Of a stretch of DNA of 64,000 nucleotides, positions 24,501 to 35,251 are shown piece after piece. Position numbers and translations under genes: made by a program. This DNA comes from Pelomyxa schiedti (taxonomy: Eukaryota; Evosea; Pelobiontida; Pelomyxidae), in assembly GCA_020536535.1 (NCBI GenBank), contig JAHLWZ010000809.1, positions 62,001 through 126,000 on the forward strand, read 5' to 3'. Under the pieces are notes generated by a model. That model saw only the letters and a program-made list of their open reading frames with translations, was not told the DNA's origin and searched no databases. How positions within the stretch are numbered: the stretch's first letter is position 1; the number at the start of each line of letters is the position of its first letter.

Positions 24501-27500
24501 TCAATTTGCAGCTGCAGCCAAAGTATGTTTCTGCTTCCCGGAAGAATTAACCACTCAATTTCCACCAGTCCGTTGTTAGTGGGGATCCTGCAGGCAAAGC
24601 AGACCTCGCTACCGTACAGGGAAACTTCAAAGAGACAATTAAGAAGTTGCTCGAAGTAGTAACGGTTCATCCAACAGCCAAGTAAATTTCTACAGTAAGA
24701 ACTATGTCTCAAAATAAAAGGGACGCCTTACCCGAGGAGAAGAAAGAGAAAGTGATAGCAGCGGCACGTGAAGTGGGGACTAATGCTTCTCAACTCATTT
24801 ATGGGGCCATGGCTGTTTCTGCTAAACCACAAGATACTGATTTGAGGTCTACCATGGCTGACAACTGCGCAACGGCCGTCGAGTCCGTCAAGACATTTGT
24901 CAAAATAGGTTTGTCTGTTCCGCAGTTTGGTTGAGAAACAAACAACCAAAAAACCAGGAAGTGGAGTTGTGCCCGGAGCAGATCAGGTCGAAACTAGTGT
25001 GGATTCCCTTCAAGGGATAGATAGCGAATTGGCTGCTGCTTCAATGGCTGTTGCTGTAGGCTCTATTGGTGGCAGTTCCTCTGGCACAATTCCTCATGCG
25101 AAGCTCCAGGAAATGCTGGTGTCTCAGTCAAAGGTGGTAGGAATAAAATTGGCTGCTGTGGAATCAGCTTCTCGTGTAAGCACAGCTGCTGTTGGAAAAG
25201 CTGCGGAAGAGTGCTCCGCGGCAGTAAAGGAAATTGGTACAACAGCCATCCAAGCTGCTGCAACAACATCAGATACCGATCTTCAAGCTGATCTTGTAAA
25301 TAATGCAAAGTCTCTTTCTGATGCCTCGCTTAAACTTGTGCAATCAGCTTTCACTTGTGCATGCTCCGCCTCCCCCGACAGTATACAGGTTTCTATCCCT
25401 TCTGAGAGTACACGGTGAACATCTTATGTCATTACAGGAAGTTGGTGCTAACAGCCAAGCTGCCAGCCAGGCTCTGGGCCAACTTGTCTCCAAACTTGGT
25501 GCCAGTTCTACACTGCTGAATGATATGGATGAGGCTCTTGCTGTAATACACAAGTAACCTTAGTATAGCGGTTTTTGTTTTATTTTTTTAAATTTCTTCA
25601 AAAGGTCGTCTGCTCAACTTAGTACCCCACTTGCTCCTCCCCCTGCCACTGTTACCTATCAGCAATGCAAGGCTGAGATCACAAACGCATGCAAAGGTAT
25701 TACAGCTGGAGTTCGCTCACTGAGTACAGCAGAGAAGGTCAATTTGGTTCAGGTACTATCATTCACCATTAGTGGTTTTACCAATCAAGATTAGTTGGGA
25801 AACACAGCCAAAGGAGTTGCACAAGTCTGCACAACATTGCCTCAATCTCTTATGTATGCCAAAATCCTTGCACCTTCACCTGAAATTGGGAATGCCATTG
25901 TGGCTCAAGGAAACCAACTTCTAACTACTTCGCAAGCAGTGGTTCGTTGCGCTAAGGTCTTCCCCATAAAATTCTCCTCATTCTCCTTATACCTGTGCAG
26001 GAATTAGCCCAAGACCCCAAGAACAAAGCTCTTGCTGCAGCACTCGCTTCTTCCTTCCAAGCATGCACAAAGTCTGTAACTGAACTCCTCAACACCGCGA
26101 AGAAGGGGGCTGTTGGAGAACAAATGTGTAATGATGCTATGGAAGCCATCAAAAAAGTAGTTGCTGAAGCTGATGCTGCAATGATGTTCGCCTCCGCAGG
26201 ACAATTGGAGACCTCTTCCAACAAGAAACCAGCACAACTGCACCAGGAGCTATCTGCTACAGTTCAACAGATCAGTGACCAAATAGCCAGATTGCAAGAA
26301 GCAGCCAAAACTTCCTCAGAAATAGCCGTTGGAGAAGCGGTGAAAGGAATAGCAGAGAAAGTTGGAGCTCTTGCTCAACACTGTTCGGCTTCAGCGAGTG
26401 CTTTCAGGTATCTTTGTAAAAATTCCTTTTGTCTCTAAATCCCCATAGAAACAATGCCACACAGCAGGAACTACTAAGTGCAGGTAAGGCTTCTGCCCTT
26501 TCTACTCAGGCTCTTGTCTTCGCAAGTAAAAGTGCTCGTGGCAATAACCCAGCTGGTCTCAAATCTCTTGCAAAAGCCGCCGAGGGTGTCTCGGATTCTT
26601 TAGGTGAGGTGAACCTCCATCTTGTCGGATGACTTACACGTGAAGGTCAACTAATGAGAATGTCCCAACGTGCTATTGATGACCTTGCAAGAGGCACCAA
26701 GGATGTGCAGGCTGCTAAGATTAAAGTCAATGAAGTCATTACAAAATATCCAGCAAAGACAGAACCCGTCAAGGATGCCACAGCTAAACGTGTTGTGGAC
26801 ACAGCAAAGAGTATTGTTGGTATGCCAATGACAGCTGCATTATTTTTTCTTATTCCTGCTAGCCAATTCCGTCGGTTTAACTTCGGCTATTGTTTCCAAC
26901 AACCAAGAAGAAATGAGCAGAATTGCTCAAGTATTAATCGACCAAACTTCGAGTATGCTGGCCGACACAGCAGTAAGTAATTTCTTACAACAGACCCGTT
27001 TTCTTACGGTTTTCCATCACAGGGAATCAACTTGCAGTTGCCTCAAAAACCAGCGGTGCAAACTACAATGAACCATGCTGTAGTCGCCACCGCAAAACAC
27101 GTTGAGGAGCTGCTGGCTGCTGGAGCTGCCTTGGCCGTTGCTGATGATTCTGCAAAACCCACTCATAAAGCACAAGTTGTTATCTTTCTTTTTTCCTATG
27201 AGGTTCACACTGAAATATAGTTGGAAAAAGCTTCTGCGGCACTTGCGATGACTCTCAACAACATAGGTGACAACATCAAACACTATCCTGGTGGAGAGGA
27301 TCTCGCAGTTGAAGAAACCCACAAAGAAGCGGAAGAATTGGAAATCCTTGCTGAAAAGTAACTTATCTGATAGAGAAGGTGAAGTAACATATTCTGTGTT
27401 TAGGGAAATCAAGAAGTGCATCCAAGCCATTGACGCTGGTGCTACGAAGCTTCTTGCCTCCAAGCCGGCTGTTAAACCAAAAGCAGTAATGAAATACTTG

Positions 27501-28293
27501 CTTTTATAAAGTACTCACTTTAGTCAAAGCCAGGAGCAAAGCTGGACCAAGCCGATATAAGTTCTATCATCAAGGATGGTGCAGCTGCCATTGCGACGGC
27601 AAGCAGCAATCTCATGAAATATGCAGCTACCGCACAGGTTTCTTTTTTCTCCCGTCTTCGCTACTGACCCAATCCAGGCCAGCAGACTAGCCTTATGCCA
27701 GGCAGGTAGTGTAAAGTACCGTTCAGATCCTCTCTGGGTGAACTCTCTTATTGCTGCTGCCCAGGTATTTTGTGTGCTCCGACTCAACTGACAGGAGTTA
27801 GGCTGTGGCAGCCAAAGTCGCAGCTTTGGTGGGAGCAGCCAGCAAACCGAATCCCACTGAGGATGAGGTAGTTGCCACGGCAAGCAGTGTGAGTGTTGCA
27901 ACTGCAGCCCTTGTTAATGCTACAAAGCAACGCACTGAAGAAGTCAACAGTGTGGTGAGTTTTTCTCCCCATCCAAGCATCACTCAAAAAACCAAAGGAA
28001 CAACAAAACATGTCCAATGCCGCTAAAGCCGTTGCTGCCTCTACCGTTGCACTTGTTACAGCTGCTAAAAAGGCTCTGGAGCCCGTTGAAGCTGAAGAAG
28101 TGCGACACCATTTCCCCTTAAGTCTCTCTAACCCATTTAGACCGGAACGTCTACTGTCCTTACTGGGTCTGCTGGTGGGTTCGACTGGGAGCTTGAAAAG
28201 CAAATAGAAATCGAAAAAATTGAAGCTCAGCTTCGTAGGGCCAGAACTAACATGCAGAAGGTTACTAATACCCAAACACAAACAAAAAACTAA
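18561..28293 (+). CDS. tln: talin: FERM head plus long helical rod and I/LWEQ actin-binding end
   Basis: Talin links membrane adhesion receptors and phosphoinositides to actin. Start ATG 18561 (MSAEDIAVLRVTIPTKSLTR). Head motifs in order: ADIIADLTER, NNYEIQEGDEIVYRAKKR, TRTIMVDDTQPV, ALDLAVLDAQIQFGSYD, RYVQKAQSLKTFGITTFAVK, IHIKRWGGGVDSFTLDFGG and LISGYVDLIVKM, the F2-F3 signature of talin FERM. A Pro/Ala linker (20220-20380) leads to a rod of repeated alanine-rich helical bundles (20400-27700), then an I/LWEQ-like end (SNAAKAVAASTVALVTAAKK, FDWELEKQIEIEKIEAQLRR). Stop TAA 28291-28293. More than thirty introns, many about 40 bases, interrupt it; estimated protein is 2,000 to 2,500 residues. 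No villin headpiece follows, so it resembles talin A-type rather than headpiece-bearing talin B of dictyostelids. Confidence 0.92.
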
Positions 28294-28602
28294 CCCGCAC
28301 ATAGTTGAGGCAACCCGGCAGGTCATAAGAACCACCACATTGACCCAAGCCGCACAAATGTACATTTGTACCACTCGACGGAATCGCCCGTTTTTAAAAC
28401 AACACAAAGTCATTTTTTTTGGGTTCACCGCTTTTACTACTTTTGCGTGTATAATGTACATACTTGGCACCCGACGAAATTTATGCCGAAAAGATAGAAG
28501 CGGATGGAAGCCTTCTGGAAGCAGATTACACTAACCACGAAAAGAACCAAGAACCAGTCAGAAAAAAAAACCTCCGTTTGCTCTTGGACAACAAAACATT
28601 TT
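28294..28602. other. spacer between talin and the sensor-domain gene
   Basis: About 310 bases, A/C-rich on the right as in other leaders here. No gene, repeat or structured RNA was recognised. Confidence 0.4.
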
Positions 28603-29579
28603 ATGGAGGGCGAAGCAGAACAGCTTGTTCGTAGGAGTATCCGTTGCAACGAGGAAAGAATACAAGACCTTGAGAGGGAGCTGATGGAGTTGAGGAGGAG
28701 TATTGCTGAGCGCGAGAAAGAACTGGCTTGTCATTCACTCCTTTCTAAACTCTTCACTTCTGCCATGGACGCTCCTATGCACCGTCAAGAGGTAGGAACT
28801 TTTTTTCCTCTCCTTGTTTCCCTCCTGCTGGTTAATGACGGAATGCCGACAATAGGAGAGCTCAGAATCCAGTGACGAGGAAGCTTTGTTATTCTTGAAG
28901 CAGATTACTGATATTCTCCCTAGTTCATGGTGGGAATAGAGGCGGTTTTCTATACGCCACGCTAACAAATTGTAGGCAATATCCCGATATCTGTTGTGCT
29001 AAGTTGGAATGGGGAAAGCATGCAATAACAACCGAAAACTTCCAGGAGTCCAAGTGGCAACAGAGTGCAGACATATGGGTCACATCCCCTACCCATAATG
29101 GGGCACCAAAGCTCCGTGTAAAGAGGACCAAATGCGGAAGGATCCAAATATTTTACACCGAGGAAAGACCTGCAGTATACCCACTGACTTCGAAACACAC
29201 AATCACACAACTCCAAACACAACCAAATACACCCGAGGCAACCTCCACCCCCACAAACACACAGCCAGAAGAGAGTGAAACGGCTTTACATCCAGAACCA
29301 AGGGAAGACTCAAGTGTACATCTATCTCCTTTTATGCCAGAAGAGCAGAATCTTCTGAATATTGTTGCAGAGAGAGTAGGAAACTACCTCACACAACTTG
29401 CTAACCAACACCAGTCTGACTCCATTTCCAATTCCACAGAACCCAGTGTCACATCATCAACTGATTCAGAATCCAATTGTCTTCCATGCCCCTGCAACTT
29501 CTTTCAAAAACTAACGGCAGTTGCCTTACATCAGGCAAAGACCAACGCCAAGAAAGGAAGAGGGAGCAGGAATTTGTAA
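28603..29579 (+). CDS. small protein with a bacterial-type sensor-associated domain
   Basis: Exons 28603-28791, 28856-28929 and 28976-29579 join in frame to 288 residues. Residues 1-50 are a charged likely coiled coil (ERIQDLERELMELRRSI). Next come LPSSWQYPDICCAKLEW, ITTENFQESKWQQSADIWV, a strand with GRIQIFYTEERPA, then a Thr/Pro/Glu-rich insert of about 60 residues, and PFMPEEQNLLNIVAERVGNY. The pattern LPxxWQYPxxxxAxI, then ExxWxQSADI, then YxEERP, then EExxLLxxIAERxG is one I know from bacterial proteins with PAS, histidine kinase, GGDEF or LuxR-type output modules, where it is a regulatory segment. In bacteria YxEERP and EExxLL are close together; here they are spread apart. No kinase or output domain is visible. 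The C-terminus carries a Cys-Pro-Cys motif and a basic tail. Function unknown. Confidence 0.75.
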
Positions 29580-29917
29580 AAAAATACAATATACCATCGT
29601 CATCACTTCAGATTACTGCACCGATTCCCCCAAGTGCCAGATCAAACATCCAGTATTTGCCTTCAGCTAAGTCGAGGAACTCCATCTTTCGATGGAAGCG
29701 TCCATCGATGCTTCTCCGTTCTTTCCGCGTCATCTGTCGATGGAAGCTTCGATCCGCAGATGGTTTTTCCTGGAACCAAAAAAGAACAGCAACGAGTTCG
29801 GGAAAGAAAAAAAACAAAAACGAAAACAAACAACCACAAAGAACAAACACCCAACAACAACAGCACAATAAACAACCCAATACAAAGCACCTACCAAAAT
29901 AAAACAACAACACAGGA
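29580..29917. promoter_or_regulatory. upstream region of the ammonium transporter gene
   Basis: About 340 bases. The last 120 bases are an A/C-only style leader (AACAACAACA-type runs) before ATG 29918. At 29690-29707 there is a small hairpin, CGATGG pairing with CCATCG around a six-base loop, and the ten-base word CGATGGAAGC recurs at about 29739. No promoter motif was recognised. Confidence 0.4.
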
Positions 29918-31776
29918 ATGAGCACTTCGTTTTCGTCATTCAACATGAGCAATGCCACCAACTCGTCGTCCTCGTCGCCAGCCGAGCTGGTCCTCACGCC
30001 CGGCGATACTGCCATCGTCCTTATTTCCGCTGCTTTGGTGTGTCTGATGACCCCCGGGCTGGCTTTCTTCTACGGAGGACTCGTTAGGAGAAAAAACGTG
30101 TTGAACATCATGTTGCAGAACTTTATTAGTATGGGCCTGGTGACAAGTACGGTTTTTTTCGGTTTCTTTCGTGTTTTGCTTATTTAAGATTCTAGCGATA
30201 TGGTATTTGGGAGGATTCAGCTTGGCTTTCGGTGATAGTAAAGGAGGAATTATTGGCTCGCTGGAGTACTTCGGACTCAGGAAGGTGGGAATGACACCAA
30301 ATCCCGACTACGGTGCAACAATTCCTTTCCTGGCTTTTTTCGTGTTCCAGGTATATGAGTGAGCCTGAGTTTTTCTTCTTCCCTTGCACTCATACTCAAT
30401 CCAGGAAATGTTCGCCATCATCACTCCTGCACTAATTACTGGTGCTATTGCTGAGCGTGTAACATTCTCTGCATGGACCATTTTCATGGCCCTATGGTCA
30501 ATTTTGGTTTACATACCTGGTATGCCCTCTTGATTACTGTAATGCTCTCGAACTCATCAACTCCAGTGTGCCACTGGGTGTGGGGTTACGGCTTCATGTA
30601 TGATTGGGGTGTCCACGATTTTGCTGGTGGATTGGTTGTACATTGCACAGCTGGGATGAGTGCTCTGGCTGGTGTACTCGTGATTGGACGGAGAAAGATA
30701 GTCGGTGAGAGTGGACCCCACAATGTAGCCTATGTGGCTCTGGGAACTGGACTTCTATGGTTCGGGTGGTTCGGTTTCAACGGTGGCTCTGCCCTGGCTG
30801 CAAACGGCGATGCTGCAATGGTTTGACCTTCGTATCTTTCTGGCCGCTAATATACTTTTAGGCATGGGTCACAACAGATGTAGCAGGTTCTTCTGCCATG
30901 ATGGTCTGGGTAGTTTTGGATCTCATCAAAAGCAAGAAGCCTAGTATGGTGGGCATGCTCACTGGAGGTGTTGCTGGTCTGGCAACAGTTACCCCGTGTG
31001 CTGGATGTAAGTTCCGCTCAGTGAGTACCACTTTGTAATCAGTTACAGTTATAAGACCCTGGGCCGGTTTTGTGATTGGTTTGCTAGCCTCTCTCATATC
31101 ATACGGTGCCGTCATTATCAAGACCAGAGTTGGATGGGATGATGCACTTGGTACGAGATATTCAGTTCTTTATCACAGCTCACCAACCACAGATGTCTGG
31201 GCTTGTCACGGAGTTGGTGGAATCATGGGAAGCATCCTTCTTGGAGTTTTTGCTCAAGAGGAGGTCAATGGCGTGTCTGGCCTCATTGAAGGAAATGGAT
31301 ATCAATTTGGCATACAAATTGCGGCTGCCTGTATAATCGGCGCTTGGTCCGTCTTGGTCACAGTGGTTTTACTGCTGGTAATCAACATAGGAATAAAGAT
31401 ACGTGTATCAGAAGATGCCGAAATGGTGGGATTGGATATTCTTACAACTGCTGATCACGGAGCCTACGATTATGACAGAGATGGAGGAGCACTGGCTGAC
31501 ATGGCCGGCACAGGCGGTGCACAAGATCCCCTTGGATCAGCTTCTGCAGTGGTAGGCACTTCCAATGAAGGTGCTATTTCAGACGCATCCAGTGGCACAG
31601 AGATGCTACCAGTTCACAGTGACAAGGAGCCCAGTGACGAAGAGAACCAAAAGGGAAAGAAAGACAAGGAAAAGGACAAAGATAAAGACAAGGACAGAAA
31701 AGGCAAATCAAGAAAGTCCAAAGATCAGTCCTCATCCAGTGAAAAAGAGAGACGGAGGGATAAGCACGCCCACTGA
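29918..31776 (+). CDS. amt: Amt/MEP/Rh-family ammonium transporter
   Basis: An 11-helix ammonium channel of the plasma or vacuole membrane. ATG 29918 is followed by a Ser/Asn-rich extracellular end, then [19 protein letters not shown] (helix 1-2 signature), [34 protein letters not shown] (the family signature with the first pore histidine), [48 protein letters not shown] and [15 protein letters not shown] (second pore histidine). About seven introns of 42 to 60 bases; the one at about 31152-31193 must be removed to join GWDDAL to DVWACH. After the last helix there is a cytosolic tail of roughly 110 residues: acidic, then a KDKDKDK-type charged run, ending at TGA 31774-31776. The regulatory Amt C-terminal tail is normally much less repetitive. 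Confidence 0.93.
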
Positions 31777-32109
31777 GCTTGTATAAAAAAAGAAATGCCT
31801 GTGGTTTTTTATTTGTTTTAGTGAAGAATATACAACCCCTTTTTTCCTTGCTTAGAGAAACAAATATAATTACGTGCAAACAAAAGATGTAGCACGGTGC
31901 ACCACCAAACGAGGGTGAATGGAAAAAATTGTGGAGCACTACTAAGAACAACGGTGTTCTCTTTGTTTTTTACGAAAAAATAAAAAAAAACAGAAAAAAA
32001 AAAACAAAAAAAAAACAAAAAAAACAAAAACAAACAAAAACAAACAAGAATAAAAAAACCACAAACAAGCAGAGCCACAGTAACTAAACAAGAAGAATAA
32101 CCAAAAAAA
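31777..32109. other. A/T-rich intergenic region
   Basis: About 330 bases with long A and T runs (31976-32110) between the transporter stop and the next ATG. The right half is an A/C-rich leader. No gene recognised. Confidence 0.45.
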
Positions 32110-32878
32110 ATGAGTACGATGACAAGAGAGTGGAGCGCAGACGTTCTGTCTCAAAACGACGCTTTCGATATGTGGTCTTTCGAGGGTCTCATAGTCAACG
32201 TAGTCGGTTTTCCGATCTCCATCCTCTTCGCCTTTCACCTCGGTTTTGTGGGTACGTCTTTATTTTTCGCTCGTACGCGGATCTGAAAAAAAAAAAAAGA
32301 GACGTTGAGATGTTGCATGCCTACGAGAGAGGACAACTCCTGGCGAGTTTACGGACTCCACGTTCTCAGTCTCCCCATAAGGTTCGTTTTTTTTTTTTCT
32401 TGCCTTGTGACTAACCTTTATTCATTCACCTTTAGGTTGGCAGTGGCGATAGTGCTGATTGCGGCAGTGCTTCCATTCTCGATTGTGAATCTGTTACTCA
32501 TTATGCCTCTCAAGTGCCTCCTCAATGCGTCAAAGTGCACGGCCAATCGCGACAATTCGTTTGGAACTGAGGCTTCCCACAATGCCGCTAGTGAAAATCA
32601 CGCGAGCCCCAGTTGCTACCCAAGCGCGTGCACCTGGAGCCCTCTGGTTTTCTCCAAAGAACAAGAAAACCGAGCCAAAATTCACGGGTACGCATTTCTA
32701 TCTTCTATTTCCTCCTTCCCTATCACCAATTTTCTCATTTTATTTTTTTCCTAGGTGCAAACACCTCCTGCAATTGATTTGTTGCACTGTTGTGGTTGGA
32801 AATAGGCCGTACACGGCGTGTCCTGTTTGCTGTTCACCAAAGCGTACTTTCTCTCCAGCACTCATGTACCACGTATAA
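32110..32878 (+). CDS. hypothetical two-span membrane protein, Cys-rich C-terminus
   Basis: I do not recognise a family. ATG 32110 gives MSTMTREWSADVLSQNDAFD and then a first hydrophobic helix (FPISILFAFHLGFV). After one or two introns the frame resumes with a second helix near 32440 (LAVAIVLIAAVLPFSIVN), a Ser/Asn/Cys-rich loop, a 70-base intron ending at 32754, and a last exon with LLQLICCTVVVGN and TACPVCCSPKRTFSP, ending at TAA near 32876. Paired Cys next to the hydrophobic stretch could be palmitoylation or metal sites. The exon with VYGLHVLSLPIR (about 32300-32380) is less certain. It lies tail to tail with the S28 peptidase. Confidence 0.5.
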
Positions 32879-32983
32879 TCACCAACAAAAAGCACCCATT
32901 CCCTCTGGGTAGCATGTAGAAACCAACAAATTATAAAAAAAAAGACTTTTGTTTTATGACTGCTTTTCTTATTGTGTTGGTTT

Positions 32984-35120
32984 TTAGAGTATCATGTCAG
33001 CCAATAGGTAAGGCTGGTTTGAGTGCCACTCCTCAATCCACTGGTCAATGTTGTCCCGCATTGTGTCTCGAGCACTAACTACAGACGCGGGATCAAGGGG
33101 ATTGGGTGTGCGGAGGTCCAAGTGGTGGGCCGCATCTGCTTCTACCAAACATACTTGGCTTGGCACTTGTGATGTCTGAACGCCTCCTGGTTTGAAGATA
33201 AGAGAACGAAGTGATGGAGAGTTAGTTACCCGAGCGCCAGGGGTCAAGTACACCATTGGTGAAAACAATATTAGTCCCGGTTACTTTTCCACCAAAACCT
33301 GTGTAGTACAGAGGTACCCTTATTGGGGTAAGAAGAGGTTTCATTCTTTTTGATGCATTATTACCACAGCGGTCGTGGGGTAATGCCAAATACGTTCTGG
33401 CAATAAGTGGTAAAACTGTCTAAGTTGAAGTAACCTGGCAGGAACATATCACTTGTCCCATTTGAAGATATTGGCATTACCATTTCAGTGCATTCTGTGG
33501 ATTAATAAACAACAACATTACTTTTATTACAGGAAACCTTGGAAATACCAGGGAAGGTAGGCCAATGACGAGGTTCCATATGCCGATAGGTCATTGCATG
33601 CGATAGTGTTCTCCCAATTATAGTAAACAGAGAGAGCCGCAGCGACACCCTCTAAGAGACCTCCCGACTTCTACACAATTAGCAAAGAAAAATGATAAAT
33701 ACCTACCTTGGCTGCAGCAAGCTCCTGGCAAGATACAGAAACAGGCCACGCAGGCAGTGGCATAAGGAAATTTGCTATGATTCGATGAACAAATAAGCAA
33801 TAATGATAGTAAATACCATCATATGGATAGTCAACCATTGCCATGCTTATAAATCCCTGAAAACTGGTCAGATTAAACAGGTAGAAAAATAATACATTTG
33901 ACATCCACGAATACAATGTTTCCACATCAGAACTGGTTTGAAGTGGATCACACGTGTTGAATGTTGTAGACAAATTAGCACGGCCTTCGGGAGTGTTTCC
34001 CAGGTCCATCACCAAATCAAAGGAAGTCCGTATATCCACTGGACATTGAGGATCTGCACTTCTAAATGTCTCTGTTGTTATCTTTTGTTCTGTTTGAGGA
34101 TGCTGAACGTCGACGAGTTTGGTACCTGGTAGTACGACCATTGGGAAACTCCTGTGCCCATGAATTCCAGAATAGGGCCAGATGACGAGATGGCACCGGC
34201 TACAATCTGCGGGTATTTCATTCTCATCCACGCTGAGAGCATTCCTCCGTATGAACCTAATAGAATAAATTATTGGGCAGGGAAGAATCCTACCTCCAAA
34301 TGCAATAACTGGACATGACATAGCATTGAGGCTCTGCTTCAAATACGATATGAGTTCGGCATAATCAGCCAAAGCCTAATAAAGTAAGCAACATTGACCT
34401 GACCTGGGTCAACTTCAAACTACCTGCTCAGAGGTGAAATAACCAGTGTTCTCTCTAGTGAAACTCATATTTCCGAAGGGTAAGGATTTCCCATAATAAC
34501 GGTGCTCACCAAATACAACTAGTGCTTGGTACTCCTTTAAATGGTAGTTTACTGACTAGTGGGATTGGTCTATTGGATTCACTTGAGAAAGTGTCTCAGT
34601 CAAGAAACCAGTATTATTCCAAAACCACTCAATGTCACCCTCATTGCCTAGTTCAATTTTGGTTTATTTATTGCAAATTGGAAAGTGACCTGTGTAAAAG
34701 AGGATGGGCCCTTTGCATACGTTCCCAACAGGTTTCAGCCAGAACTTATCTGGGGAGTACTAAGAGGAGAGTGGAGTAGAGCGCAAACAAACTTACCCAT
34801 TATTAAGTATCGCAGTTCGAAAGTATCTGGAACAGTCCGCCAGTTGAAGTGATCCAACGTGCAGTCATAATACTTTTCTTCATATTCCGACTGTACTTCT
34901 ACAAAGAATGAACACCAGAGAAAGAATAGGGGAAAAAGAAAAAGGGGGGAAAAAAAAAAAGAAGAAAGAGGACAAGGCCAGGAAAATGACTTTGTTTGCT
35001 AGGTCCCGCATGTGGGGGACGCATCAAAACAGGTGGACGTGTGACGAACAGAGATTCAGCAGCACCCGCAAAACACGACACAACCGCACACGCCAACAAG
35101 ATCTCCCTCACAACACCCAT
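32984..35120 (-). CDS. S28 family serine carboxypeptidase (lysosomal Pro-X carboxypeptidase-like)
   Basis: A secreted or lysosomal serine peptidase that removes residues after proline. Start ATG ending at 35120 gives a signal peptide ([20 protein letters not shown]). The nucleophile lies in [18 protein letters not shown], across an intron at about 34302-34258, and is followed by [15 protein letters not shown], the classic S28 block. The C-terminal exon (33268-32984) has [19 protein letters not shown] with the catalytic histidine, then [20 protein letters not shown], as in PRCP and DPP7. About eight introns of 40 to 70 bases. The start is only 131 bases from the divergent RhoGEF start. Pro-X carboxypeptidase and DPP7 cannot be separated by eye. 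Confidence 0.87.
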
Positions 35121-35251
35121 CAACGTCCCCTGATTGTTTTTCTTTGTGTGAGTGAACAATCACGTTAACGTAACATCGTTCCTCTAATCTACGGAAATTA
35201 GCACTTTTTTGATTGTGACGGGACGTTGATCAAAATCAAATAATAACAAAA
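35121..35251. promoter_or_regulatory. short shared upstream region between S28 peptidase and RhoGEF genes
   Basis: Only 131 bases lie between the two divergent ATG codons. It contains AACGTTAACG-like symmetrical sequence near 35162-35173 and a GGGACGTTGA box near 35221. This is the tightest divergent pair in the window. Confidence 0.5.

Noticed and set aside
32100-32880. Reading the 32.1 kb membrane protein as a known transporter
   Set aside because: Two hydrophobic spans and Cys pairs are visible but no transporter signature, so it was left hypothetical.
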